Below, piece by piece: positions 1 through 6,764 of a DNA stretch of 7,034 bases (positions within the stretch are counted from its first letter, which is position 1; every line of letters begins with the position of its first letter). Source of the DNA: Sphingomonadaceae bacterium (GTDB lineage Bacteria; Pseudomonadota; Alphaproteobacteria; Sphingomonadales; Sphingomonadaceae); assembly GCA_019245455.1 (NCBI GenBank), contig JAFARM010000309.1:1-7034 (forward strand), in the 5' to 3' direction. The position numbers were made by a program, and so were the translations under genes. The notes below the pieces were generated by a model. That model worked only from the letters and a program-made list of their open reading frames with translations, did not search any database and was not told the DNA's origin.

Positions 1-1
1 C

Positions 2-568
2 ATGGCCTGGGGTCTTGTCGCCGACATCAACGCCGCCGACTACGAACTGCGCCTGAACATCCTCCACGCGAAGGTCGCGGGCCTCAAGGAACAGCTCGGC
101 CCGGCGCTGCAGGTGCCCGACGAGGTCATCGACTTCCTGGCGCGGAAGATCACCGCCAACGTCCGCGAGCTGGAAGGCGCGCTCAACCGCACGGTCGCCT
201 ATTCGCGGCTCGTGGGAAAGCCGGTGACGGTCGAGTTCACCCGCGAGACGCTGGCCGACCTGCTCCGCGCGCACGAGAAGAAGCTGACCATCGACGACAT
301 CCAGCGCCGCGTTGCCGAGCACTACCATCTGAAGCTCGCCGACCTGCTGTCGGCACGGCGCGCCCGCGAGGTCGCCCGCCCGCGCCAGGTGGCGATGTAC
401 CTCGCCAAGCGCCTGACGCCGCGCTCGTTGCCCGAGATCGGCCGCCGCTTCGGCAACCGCGACCACACGACGGTGATGCACGCGGTCAAGCGCATCGACG
501 AGCTGCGCGCCGCCGACCGCGAGCTCGACGCCGACGTCGTGCAGCTGAGCCGGATGCTGGATGGGTGA
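2..568 (+). CDS. dnaA: Chromosomal replication initiator DnaA, C-terminal part (5' end outside window)
   Basis: DnaA is the AAA+ ATPase that binds DnaA boxes and opens the origin. The visible 188 residues cover the end of the AAA+ domain and the whole DNA-binding domain IV. The sensor-2 motif [11 protein letters not shown] is at residues 53-63 of the fragment (Arg55 contacts ATP in the family). Domain IV follows from about residue 95, with [15 protein letters not shown] (125-139), [10 protein letters not shown] (142-151) and the DnaA-box-reading DHTTV (154-158). The ATG at position 2 is an internal Met, since WGL is mid-protein in the family, and the true start lies upstream. The gene ends normally at TGA. 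No DnaA-box cluster is visible after it, so this window gives no evidence for an adjacent oriC. Identification is very secure. Confidence 0.97.
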   Translation: MAWGLVADINAADYELRLNILHAKVAGLKEQLGPALQVPDEVIDFLARKITANVRELEGALNRTVAYSRLVGKPVTVEFTRETLADLLRAHEKKLTIDDIQRRVAEHYHLKLADLLSARRAREVARPRQVAMYLAKRLTPRSLPEIGRRFGNRDHTTVMHAVKRIDELRAADRELDADVVQLSRMLDG

Positions 569-586
569 GCCGCAGCGCGGCGCGCG

Positions 587-624
587 GTTAATCGGCAAAC
601 GCGCTTCAGCGTTAGCCGATTAAC
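587..624. other. Strong hairpin 18 bases after the dnaA stop
   Basis: The 16-base arms at 587-602 and 609-624 (GTTAATCGGC... and ...GCCGATTAAC) are complementary at 15 of 16 positions. The only mismatch is A597/A614, and the loop is GCTTCA. No T-tract follows, so it does not fit a classical intrinsic terminator. It could protect the dnaA mRNA 3' end or act as a terminator without a U-tract. It is absent from the second copy of the surrounding repeat, which has a different CGCGC/GCGCG hairpin at that place. Confidence 0.6.
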
Positions 625-753
625 GGCCGACTCGCGCAAGGCCGGCCGGCGGGGCGGGCGAGCGCCTCGCCCGAGCCCGTCCGACGCGGCTTCGCCGCGG
701 CGGCCGCTCCGCGGTCACCTCCGCGGCAACGGCCGCGCCTCGCCCCGCCGCCG

Positions 754-771
754 CCACGCGCAAGCACGTGG
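754..771. other. Short hairpin upstream of the permease gene
   Basis: The arms CCACGCG (754-760) and CACGTGG (765-771) pair with one G-T wobble (as RNA) around the loop CAAG. It lies about 50 bases before the preferred permease start, at the end of the repeat-like block. No promoter boxes could be recognised around it. Confidence 0.4.
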
Positions 772-820
772 CATTCCCCCACCTTTGCCCTTCCCACTGC
801 GCTGCCCTAAGCCGGCGGCC

Positions 821-1711
821 GTGAAGCCCCTCCCCCCCTCCGCCCGCGGCCCGGCGTGGATGCTCGTCGCGTGCGTCGCCTTCGCTGTCATGTGGATGGT
901 GATCCGCGTCGCCAGCCGCAGCGTCCATCCGTTCGAGATCGTCTTCTTCCGCAATGCCTTCGGCCTCGCCGCGCTCGGCCCGATGCTGCTCCGCCGGCCA
1001 GGCCTGCTCGCGCCGGAGCGGGCGCTGCCCAACCTCAGGCGCGCCTCGTCGGGGCTGATCGCGACGCTCGCCACCTTCTACGCGGTGGCCAATGCGCCGC
1101 TGGCGACGGCGCTCGCCATCAACTACACCGCGCCGCTGTTCGCGACCGTCGGCGCGGTGCTGTTCCTGGGCGAGCGGATCGCGGTCCGGCGCGGCGCGGC
1201 GCTGGCGGTGGGGTTCGCCGGGATGCTCGTCGTCGTCCGGCCCGGCGCGCTGCCGATGACGCCCGGCGTCGGCGCGGCGCTGCTGTCGGCGGTGGCGACG
1301 GCTTTCTCCTACCTCGCCATCCGCGCGCTGGTCGGCAGGGACGATCCGCGCAGCGTCGCCGCCTGGTCGTTCGTGCTGATGCTGCCGCCCTCGGCGGTGG
1401 TCGCGCTGTTCGTGTGGAGCTGGCCGTCGGCGGCGGCACTCGGCCTGCTCGCGGTCATCGGCGGCCTGGCGGCGGTCGGCCAGATCGGCCTCGCCTACGC
1501 TTTTGCCAGCGCGCCGGCGTCGGCCGTGCTGCCCTACGACTTCGTCCGCTTCGGCCTGATCACCTTGGGCGGCATCGTCCTGTTCGGCGAGCGCTACGAC
1601 GTGTGGACCATCGGCGGCGGCGCGATCATCCTGGCGGCGACGATCTACCTCGCCGTGCGCGAGGCCGCCGTCGCCCGCGCGCGCAAAACGGCGCTGGCAC
1701 CCGAGTCGTGA
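821..1711 (+). CDS. DMT superfamily permease (EamA family), metabolite exporter-like
   Basis: This is an integral inner-membrane transporter of the drug/metabolite transporter superfamily; the substrate cannot be read from the sequence. The protein is about 296 residues, a normal EamA length, and is a near-continuous series of about ten hydrophobic segments forming two repeats. The first repeat contains NAPLATALAINYTAPLFATV followed by a GER motif (LFLGERIAVRRG). The second repeats the pattern with ASAPASAVLPYDFVRF and LFGERYDVWTIGG. Paired 'LFxGER' motifs ending each half are typical of EamA proteins. Start choice is uncertain: GTG at 821 gives a short polar N-terminus before helix 1, the open frame extends to TTG 785, and ATG 860 would start at the edge of helix 1. 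None has a good ribosome binding site. The dehydrogenase gene follows after 37 bases on the same strand. Confidence 0.88.
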   Translation: MKPLPPSARGPAWMLVACVAFAVMWMVIRVASRSVHPFEIVFFRNAFGLAALGPMLLRRPGLLAPERALPNLRRASSGLIATLATFYAVANAPLATALAINYTAPLFATVGAVLFLGERIAVRRGAALAVGFAGMLVVVRPGALPMTPGVGAALLSAVATAFSYLAIRALVGRDDPRSVAAWSFVLMLPPSAVVALFVWSWPSAAALGLLAVIGGLAAVGQIGLAYAFASAPASAVLPYDFVRFGLITLGGIVLFGERYDVWTIGGGAIILAATIYLAVREAAVARARKTALAPES

Positions 1712-1736
1712 CCCCGGCATAACGGGCAAAATCCCT

Positions 1737-1744
1737 GGGGAGAG
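1737..1744 (+). promoter_or_regulatory. Ribosome binding site of the dehydrogenase gene
   Basis: GGGGAGAG lies four bases before ATG 1749. It is the clearest Shine-Dalgarno sequence on the plus strand and fixes the start of the dehydrogenase gene. Confidence 0.75.
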
Positions 1745-1748
1745 TACG

Positions 1749-2524
<776 letters not shown>

Positions 2525-2528
<4 letters not shown>

Positions 2529-3538
2529 GGCGCAGCGCGGCGGCAAGCAGCGCGCACGCGCGAAGCGCGCGCACAGCAGCGCGCCGACTCGCGCAAGCCC
2601 GGCCGGCGGGGCGGGCGGCCTTCTCGCCCGAATCCGTCCGACGGCGCGGCTTTGCCGCGACGGCTGCCCTCTGCGCCGCAACGCTCGGGGCCGCCGCCCT
2701 CCCCACCCCCGCCCTCGCCCAGGTTCCGCCGGCGGAGCTCGGCCAGCGCTTCGTTCCCGCGCCGTGGTGGATGCGCGATCCCGTCGTCGCCGCGCTCGGC
2801 CACGTCCGCACCGAAATCCCGGCCAATCGCGCCAGCTTCGGCGCGGAGTTCAGCGCCGTCGAGCGCGACGCCGCCAGCGCCAGCAACGCTGCGGCGAAGC
2901 GGGTGAGGGAGCTCGATCAGAGCCTCCGCGCGCTGGGCGGCGAGCGCGTCCAGCTGACCACCACCTTCCGCACCCGTCCGCTCTATGACCAGTACCGCGA
3001 GAAGGACGGCCGGCTGGTCGACAACGAGCGCGCCGACAAGATCGACCGCTATGAAGTGACGGCGGTGCTGTCGGTCAACGTCCGCGACATGGCGGCGCTG
3101 GAACGCGCCTACCGCACCGTCGTCGCCGCCAAGCCGACGTCGATCGCATCGGTGTTCTTCGCCCTCGACCCCGACAACGCGACCAAGACCTGGCTGCAGA
3201 CCGAGGCGGCGAAGGACGCGCTGCACCGCGCCCGCCTGTCGGTCGAGGGTGCCGGCGGACGGCTGGGGGCGGCGAAGATCGTCGATCCGAGCGGCGGCGT
3301 CTGCCAGACGCAGGTCTTCGCCGGCTGGCCGAGCTATGTCGGCGGAACGCCGCCGACCGACGTGTCGCGCCCGAGCGGGATCGTCGCTGAAAGCCTGCGC
3401 GCGATGGCCCCGCCTGCGCCGCCGCCGCCGGCCCCTTTGCCGCTCGACCAGCAGGCGGAGACGGTGCAGGTGACGCTGCAGCCGCCGCTCGAACGCCTCG
3501 AAGCATCGGCCTGCGTCGTCTATGCGCTGCTGCCCTAG
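2525..3538 (+). CDS. Exported SIMPL (DUF541) domain protein with repeat-derived N-terminus
   Basis: This is a predicted periplasmic protein of the SIMPL/DUF541 family, whose molecular role is generally unclear. The mature part contains the domain with the stretches VRTEIPANRASFGAEFSAVE, DRYEVTAVLSVNVRDMAALE and SIASVFFALDPDNATKTW. A proline-rich linker (PPAPPPPAPLPL) comes near the C-terminus. A signal peptide is visible: RRRGF, the hydrophobic stretch AATAALCAATLGAAA, then LPTPALA-Q with likely cleavage after residue 65. The only standard in-frame start before it is GTG 2525, which overlaps the dehydrogenase TGA (GTGA). That start would add about 38 Arg/Ala-rich residues ahead of the signal peptide, all encoded by the intergenic repeat. 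No Shine-Dalgarno sequence is evident, so the real start may be non-standard or the original start lost. The stop lies 7 bases from the convergent phhB stop. Family call is good; start is poor. Confidence 0.78.
2529..2660 (+). repeat. GC-rich dispersed intergenic repeat, copy 2 (after the dehydrogenase gene)
   Basis: This is the second copy of the block found after dnaA, again starting at the stop codon of the upstream gene. The core 2583-2617 differs from 626-660 at one base. TCGCCCGA-x2-CCGTCCGAC and the hairpin GCGGC-TTT-GCCGC (2646-2658) follow in the same order as in copy 1. The segment between the first and second blocks forms a CGCGC-GAA-GCGCG hairpin, unlike the dnaA-side hairpin. The reading frame of the downstream SIMPL protein is open through the whole copy. 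Confidence 0.7.
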
Positions 3539-3545
3539 CGCGCGC

Positions 3546-3821
3546 TCACCCGTCGATCGCGTGCGCCAGCTCGATGTCGCGCCGGCTGAGCCCCCCGGCA
3601 TCGTGCGTCGTCAGGCGGATGTCGACGCGGTTGTAGACGTTCGACCATTCGGGGTGGTGGTCGGCCTTCTCCGCCAGCAACGCGACGCGCGTCATGAAGG
3701 CGAAGGCGTGGGCGAAGTCGGCGAACCTGTAGTGCCGCGCGATCGCGTCGCCGTCGCGGTTCCAGCCGGGAAGGCCCTGGAGGGCGAGTTCGATCTCGGC
3801 ATCGACCAGCTTGGGGATCAC
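3546..3821 (-). CDS. phhB: Pterin-4a-carbinolamine dehydratase
   Basis: This cytoplasmic enzyme dehydrates 4a-hydroxytetrahydropterin, recycling the pterin cofactor used by aromatic amino-acid hydroxylases (EC 4.2.1.96). The 91 residues match the family's usual length. The signature [18 protein letters not shown] runs from residue 51 to 68, with the active-site His55-His56-Pro57, and SRRDIELA near the C-terminus corresponds to the conserved T/S-x2-D-x-E-LA segment. The start is GTG, supported by an excellent GAGGAGG five bases upstream. The gene is tail-to-tail with the SIMPL gene and divergent from the metalloprotease gene. No phenylalanine hydroxylase gene is in the window, so its physiological partner cannot be seen here. 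Confidence 0.94.
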   Translation of the reverse strand: MIPKLVDAEIELALQGLPGWNRDGDAIARHYRFADFAHAFAFMTRVALLAEKADHHPEWSNVYNRVDIRLTTHDAGGLSRRDIELAHAIDG

Positions 3822-3826
3822 GTCGG

Positions 3827-3833
3827 CCTCCTC
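3827..3833 (-). promoter_or_regulatory. Ribosome binding site of phhB
   Basis: On the minus strand GAGGAGG lies five bases before the GTG start codon (3821-3819). It decides the start and excludes the longer upstream reading. Confidence 0.8.
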
Positions 3834-3868
3834 GACCGGGCGGCTTGGCCCCGGCGCAGCGCCCCGCT

Positions 3869-4345
3869 ATGGCCGCAGCCATGGCCGATCGTCAAACCGC
3901 AGCGGCGCCGCCGCCGTCCGCCGGCCGCGGCGGGACACCGCCCCCCGGCACGCCGGCGACGACGCCACCGTCGCTCGCCGACATCGACGCGCTGGCGCAG
4001 GCGGCGGTCGAGCGCCTGCCCGAGCCGTTCCGCAGCCACCTCGCCGACGTCCTGCTCCGCGTCGAGGACTTCCCCGACGCCGAAGTTGTGGCGGCGATGG
4101 AGCTCGACAGCGAGTGGGACATCCTCGGCCTCTACCACGGTCGCCACGTCGGGCTGAAAGGCGACGTGCCGACGGGCGCGCTGCCCGACGTCATCTTCCT
4201 CTACCGCCGCCCGATCCTGGAGGAATGGTGCGAGACGGGGGAGAGCCTGGAGGCGCTCGTCACGCACGTGCTGGTGCACGAGGTGGGCCACCACTTCGGG
4301 CTGAGCGATGCGGATATGGAGCGGATCGAGGCGGCGGCGAGCTGA
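3869..4345 (+). CDS. Metallopeptidase family protein (zincin-like, HExxHH)
   Basis: This is a small predicted zinc-dependent peptidase of the zincin-like family often annotated as DUF1025/Zincin_1 or 'metallopeptidase family protein'; no natural substrate is known to me. The first ~30 residues are Ala/Pro-rich and poorly constrained. A conserved body begins at SLADIDALAQAAVERLPEPF. The zinc motif HEVGHHFG carries His137, Glu138, His141 and His142 (numbering from ATG 3869), with Asp147 shortly after, as in the family. LGLYHGRHVG and PDVIFLYRRPILE are further family-like segments. No signal peptide is seen. ATG 3881 and TTG 3845 are alternative starts, and none has a clear ribosome binding site. 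The gene is divergent from phhB, with 47 bases between starts. A perfect 12-base palindrome follows its stop. Confidence 0.9.
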   Translation: MAAAMADRQTAAAPPPSAGRGGTPPPGTPATTPPSLADIDALAQAAVERLPEPFRSHLADVLLRVEDFPDAEVVAAMELDSEWDILGLYHGRHVGLKGDVPTGALPDVIFLYRRPILEEWCETGESLEALVTHVLVHEVGHHFGLSDADMERIEAAAS

Positions 4346-4348
4346 CCT

Positions 4349-4360
4349 CCCGCGCGCGGG
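4349..4360. other. Perfect 12-base palindrome after the metallopeptidase stop
   Basis: CCCGCGCGCGGG lies three bases after TGA 4343-4345 and five bases before the left repeat of the DUF559 cassette. It has no T-tract. In this GC-rich sequence it may be chance, or a remnant of the 3' end hairpin of the upstream gene. Confidence 0.3.
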
Positions 4361-4365
4361 CCTAC

Positions 4366-4430
4366 CCCTCTCCCGCTTGCGGGAGAGGGCGAGAGACGCG
4401 CCTGCAGGCGCGGCCCGGGGTGAGGGTGTC
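4366..4430 (+). repeat. Left palindromic repeat of the DUF559 cassette
   Basis: It contains a perfect hairpin (CCCTCTCCCGC, loop TT, GCGGGAGAGGG; 4366-4389), then GCGAGAGACG. A second perfect palindrome of 14 bases follows (GCGCCTG/CAGGCGC, 4398-4411), and it ends with the conserved tail CCCGGGGTGAGGGTGTC. The type (two hairpins plus a GGGGTGAGGG tail) resembles high-copy REP-like repeats I recall from several GC-rich proteobacteria. Confidence 0.85.
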
Positions 4431-4465
4431 TGGTCGGGAGGGACACCGGCCTCTACCCTGACCCC

Positions 4466-4849
4466 ATGTCGCGCATCCGCCGTACCGTCAGCCCCCACGC
4501 CGCCCCGCTGCGCATCGCCAGCACCGACGCCGAGCGTAGGCTCTGGGCCGCCCTCCGCGACCGCCGCTTCGCTGCCACCAAGTTCCGCCGCCAGCACAGC
4601 ATCGGCCCGTACATCGCCGATTTCGCCTGCGTTGCGGCGCGGCTCGTCATCGAACTGGACGGCGGGCAGCACGGCGATGCGATCGCCTATGACGAGCGCC
4701 GCACGGCCTGTCTGGCTGGCGAGGGCTGGCGCGTCATCCGCTTCTGGAACCGCGAGGCATTGACGAACCTCGACGGCGTGCTGCGGACCATCGACCACGC
4801 CTTGCGACAGGGCACCGACGGACACCCTCACCCCGGGCCGGCGCTGTAG
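4466..4849 (+). CDS. DUF559 domain protein, Vsr-like / PD-(D/E)xK endonuclease fold
   Basis: This is a predicted small DNA endonuclease-like protein; no biochemical role is established that I know of. The 127 residues show the DUF559 order: AERRLWAALRDRRFAATKFRRQ (22-43, paraphrased as the E-x2-LW...KFRRQ motif), GPYIADF with Asp52, VIELDGGQH with Glu63, Asp65 and His69 (the likely acidic active site), then YDERRTACLAGEGWRVIRFW and N95. ATG 4466 begins the family-typical N-terminus but has no ribosome binding site. It lies 35 bases after the left repeat. The last ten residues (DGHPHPGPAL) are encoded largely by the right repeat, so the repeat supplies the stop codon. Whether the protein acts on the flanking repeats is untested inference. 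Confidence 0.9.
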   Translation: MSRIRRTVSPHAAPLRIASTDAERRLWAALRDRRFAATKFRRQHSIGPYIADFACVAARLVIELDGGQHGDAIAYDERRTACLAGEGWRVIRFWNREALTNLDGVLRTIDHALRQGTDGHPHPGPAL

Positions 4850-4885
4850 CGCCGTCTCTCGCCCCCTCCCGCAAGCGGGAGAGGG
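4821..4885 (-). repeat. Right palindromic repeat of the DUF559 cassette (inverted)
   Basis: Read on the minus strand it has the same order as the left repeat: a CCCTCTCCCGC hairpin with one changed base, GCGAGAGACG, an inner palindrome, and the same tail. The inner palindrome is GGCGCT-GT-AGCGCC (4840-4853). It differs from the left palindrome at three facing base pairs, all swapped together, so pairing is retained. Its first 29 bases overlap the 3' end of the DUF559 gene. Confidence 0.85.
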
Positions 4886-4956
4886 TCAGCGCGCTGCGGC
4901 GAGATCGCGTTCTAGGACAGGTTCGGTAGGAAACATCCGATACGCAACTCAAGCGA

Positions 4957-5133
4957 TCAGCGTTCAAAGCTCAGCCACACGACCGCGCGGACAGCGCAGA
5001 TGAACAAGCCGAGTGGAGTTATGTAATCGTACCAACCAAGCTGAGCGAAGATAAACCCGAAGATGATGAACGAACCGAGATAGATTGCCGTGATCCAACT
5101 AGGCTTGGGAAACCAAGCCGGCGGGCGCGGCAC
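4957..5133 (-). CDS. Small two-helix membrane protein downstream of hppA
   Basis: This is an unrecognised 58-residue reading frame. It starts at GTG 5133, only four bases after the hppA stop, which suggests translational coupling. The N-terminus is proline- and aromatic-rich (PRPPAWFPKPSW). Two hydrophobic segments follow: ITAIYLGSFIIFGFIFAQL (14-32) and, after the turn GWYDYITP, LGLFICAVRAVVWLSF (41-56), ending ER. This pattern of amphipathic leader, two helices and short charged tail is typical of real small membrane proteins rather than antisense noise. The ribosome binding site is weak (GGGGGC). The region is about 51% GC, well below its neighbours, so the gene could be acquired or simply under different codon pressure. 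Function unknown. Confidence 0.6.
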   Translation of the reverse strand: MPRPPAWFPKPSWITAIYLGSFIIFGFIFAQLGWYDYITPLGLFICAVRAVVWLSFER

Positions 5134-5137
5134 TCGG

Positions 5138-6751
5138 CTACGCCCCCGCCAGCGCCGCCAGCAGCAGCAGCGCCACGATATTCGTGATCTTGATCATCGG
5201 ATTGACCGCCGGACCCGCGGTGTCCTTGTACGGATCGCCGACCGTGTCGCCGGTCACCGCCGCCTGGTGCGCGGGCGAGCCCTTGCCGCCATAGGCGCCC
5301 TGCTCGATGACCTTCTTGGCGTTGTCCCACGCGCCGCCGCCGCTCGTCATCGAGATGGCGACGAACAGCCCGCTGACGATCACGCCCATCAGCAGCGCGC
5401 CCAGCGCGGCGAAGCCGTTGCCCTGCGTCGATACCGCCGCCACCGCGAAATAGACGACGACGGGCGCGAGCACCGGCAGCAGCGACGGCACGATCATCTC
5501 GCGGATCGCGCCCGCCGTGACGAGGCCGACCGTGCGCGCGTAGTTCGGCCGCACGCTGCGGTCTGCGATGCCGGGCGACTCCTTGAACTGCGCGCGGATG
5601 TCGAGCGCCACGGCCGACGCCGTCCGCCCGACCGCGGTCATCGCCATGCCGCCGAACAGGTAGGGCAGCAGCGCGCCCAAGAGCAGCCCGACGACGACGT
5701 ACGGGTTCGACAGCGTGAAATCGACCGCGACCCCGCCGAAGAAGCGGCGCAGGTCCTCGGTGAAGGTGGCGAACAGCACCAGCGCGGCAAGACCGGCCGA
5801 GCCGATGGCATAGCCCTTGGTCACCGCCTTGGTCGTGTTGCCCACAGCGTCGAGCGCGTCGGTCCGCACCCGCACGTCGGGGTCGAGCCCCGCCATCTCG
5901 GCGATGCCGCCGGCGTTGTCGGTGACGGGGCCATAAGCGTCGAGCGCGACGACCATGCCCGCCAGCGCCAGCATCGAGGTCGCGGCAAAGGCGATGCCGA
6001 TCAGCCCGGCGAGCTGGAACGCGGCGACGATGCCGGCAACGATGACGAGCGTCGGCAGCGCGGTCGACTCCATGCTGACGGCGAGGCCCTGAATGACGTT
6101 GGTGCCGTGGCCGCTGTCCGACGCCTTGGCGATCGACTTGACCGGGCGATAGCCGGTGCCGGTGTAATACTCGGTGATCCAGACGATCAGACCCGTCACC
6201 GCCAGCCCGACGAGCATACACAGGAACAGCGCCGTGCCGGTGAAGCCCGTCGCCGCCCCCTTGACCGCGACCGCGGCCGCCATGTCGGGGAACACCGCCC
6301 TGGTCGCGAACCACAGCGCCGGGATCGACAGCAAAGCGGTCGCGATGAAGCCCTTGTACAGCGCGCCCATGATCGACTGCGACGACCCCAGCCGCACGAA
6401 GAAGGTGCCGATGACCGACGTCAGGATGCACACCCCGCCGGCCAAGAGCGGCAGCGTCATCAGCCGCGCCGCATCCGCGCCGCCGACGAGCAGGGCCACC
6501 AGCACCATCGTCGCGCCGAGCGTGACGACATAGGTTTCGAACAGGTCGGCGGCCATGCCGGCGCAGTCGCCGACATTGTCGCCGACGTTGTCGGCAATGA
6601 CGCCGGGGTTGCGGTCGTCGTCCTCGTCGAAGCCGAGTTCGTTCTTGCCGACCATGTCGGCCCCGACGTCGGCCGCCTTGGTGAAGATGCCGCCGCCCAG
6701 TCGCGCGAAGATCGAGATCAGCGACGCGCCGAAGCTAAGCGCCACCAGCGC
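5138..6751 (-). CDS. hppA: Membrane-bound H+-translocating pyrophosphatase, N-terminally truncated
   Basis: This inner-membrane pump couples pyrophosphate hydrolysis to proton export. About 537 residues are present, with the C-terminus complete; full proteins are about 700, so roughly the first 160-170 are missing. Substrate-binding motifs in order are DVGADMVGK (6644-6670), [16 protein letters not shown] (6566-6592), [18 protein letters not shown] and [15 protein letters not shown] near the C-terminus. [10 protein letters not shown] (about 5813-5842) carries the lysine typical of the K+-independent, proton-pumping class. Hppa-like sequence begins at [20 protein letters not shown] near 6751. 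The frame stays open to an ATG at 6790, but those 13 residues ([12 protein letters not shown]...) are the antisense of the other hppA fragment and not hppA. The small membrane protein gene follows after four bases. Confidence 0.93.
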   Translation of the reverse strand, partial: ALVALSFGASLISIFARLGGGIFTKAADVGADMVGKNELGFDEDDDRNPGVIADNVGDNVGDCAGMAADLFETYVVTLGATMVLVALLVGGADAARLMTLPLLAGGVCILTSVIGTFFVRLGSSQSIMGALYKGFIATALLSIPALWFATRAVFPDMAAAVAVKGAATGFTGTALFLCMLVGLAVTGLIVWITEYYTGTGYRPVKSIAKASDSGHGTNVIQGLAVSMESTALPTLVIVAGIVAAFQLAGLIGIAFAATSMLALAGMVVALDAYGPVTDNAGGIAEMAGLDPDVRVRTDALDAVGNTTKAVTKGYAIGSAGLAALVLFATFTEDLRRFFGGVAVDFTLSNPYVVVGLLLGALLPYLFGGMAMTAVGRTASAVALDIRAQFKESPGIADRSVRPNYARTVGLVTAGAIREMIVPSLLPVLAPVVVYFAVAAVSTQGNGFAALGALLMGVIVSGLFVAISMTSGGGAWDNAKKVIEQGAYGGKGSPAHQAAVTGDTVGDPYKDTAGPAVNPMIKITNIVALLLLAALAGA

Positions 6752-6764
6752 CGACAACGTCGGC
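6750..6764. other. Inverted junction between two hppA genes, at a short palindrome
   Basis: The boundary between the minus-strand hppA and the plus-strand hppA falls at about 6747-6752. It coincides with GCCGAC-AAC-GTCGGC (6750-6764), a perfect 6-base inverted repeat that encodes ADNVG. The same hairpin-forming codons exist in the minus-strand copy at the DNVGD motif (6581-6595). The two hppA sequences are head-to-head with no intergenic DNA, which cannot be two intact genes. Confidence 0.75.

Larger units (their letters stand above)
569..771 (+). repeat. GC-rich dispersed intergenic repeat, copy 1 (after dnaA)
   Basis: This gene-free stretch between dnaA and the permease gene shares three ordered blocks with the segment after the dehydrogenase gene. 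The first block begins at the stop codon (TGAgcCGCAGCGCGGCG here, TGAggCGCAGCGCGGCG there). The second, 626-660, matches 2583-2617 at 34 of 35 positions. The third, about 666-700, contains GTCCGAC and a small hairpin GCGGC-TTC-GCCGC at 686-698. Between blocks one and two the copies carry unrelated sequences, but each forms a hairpin. The 700-771 part is seen only in this copy and ends in another hairpin. I see no reading frame with plausible protein features in it. Function is unknown; a REP-like or transcript-stabilising element is an inference. Confidence 0.7.
4366..4885 (+). mobile_element. DUF559 cassette bounded by inverted 65-bp palindromic repeats
   Basis: A 520-base unit consists of a left repeat (4366-4430), a DUF559 nuclease gene (4466-4849) and a right repeat (4821-4885) in opposite orientation. 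Both repeats are exactly 65 bases and by hand match at 57 of 65 positions. The architecture parallels REP-flanked RAYT transposase units. No target-site duplication is visible (CCTAC before, TCAGC after), so direct evidence of insertion is lacking. Calling it mobile is inference; the inverted flanking repeats are seen directly. Confidence 0.5.

Noticed and set aside
587..624. Classical intrinsic terminator after dnaA
   Set aside because: The stem is strong but no run of T follows on either side.
569..820. Possible origin of replication next to dnaA
   Set aside because: No cluster of DnaA boxes (TTATCCACA-like) or AT-rich unwinding region is visible; the stretch is very GC-rich and repeats after another gene.
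3522..4461. Several plus- and minus-strand frames overlapping phhB and the metallopeptidase gene
   Set aside because: Each is explained as a shadow of phhB (active-site HHP motif and GAGGAGG ribosome binding site) or of the HExxHH protein.
4361..4890. Target-site duplication flanking the DUF559 cassette
   Set aside because: The bases just outside (CCTAC left, TCAGC right) do not match; the adjacent short palindromes are different from each other.
5019..6431. A 470-codon minus-strand frame overlapping hppA
   Set aside because: It is a shifted reading of hppA, rich in Arg, Gly and His, with no domain; hppA motifs are intact in the other frame.
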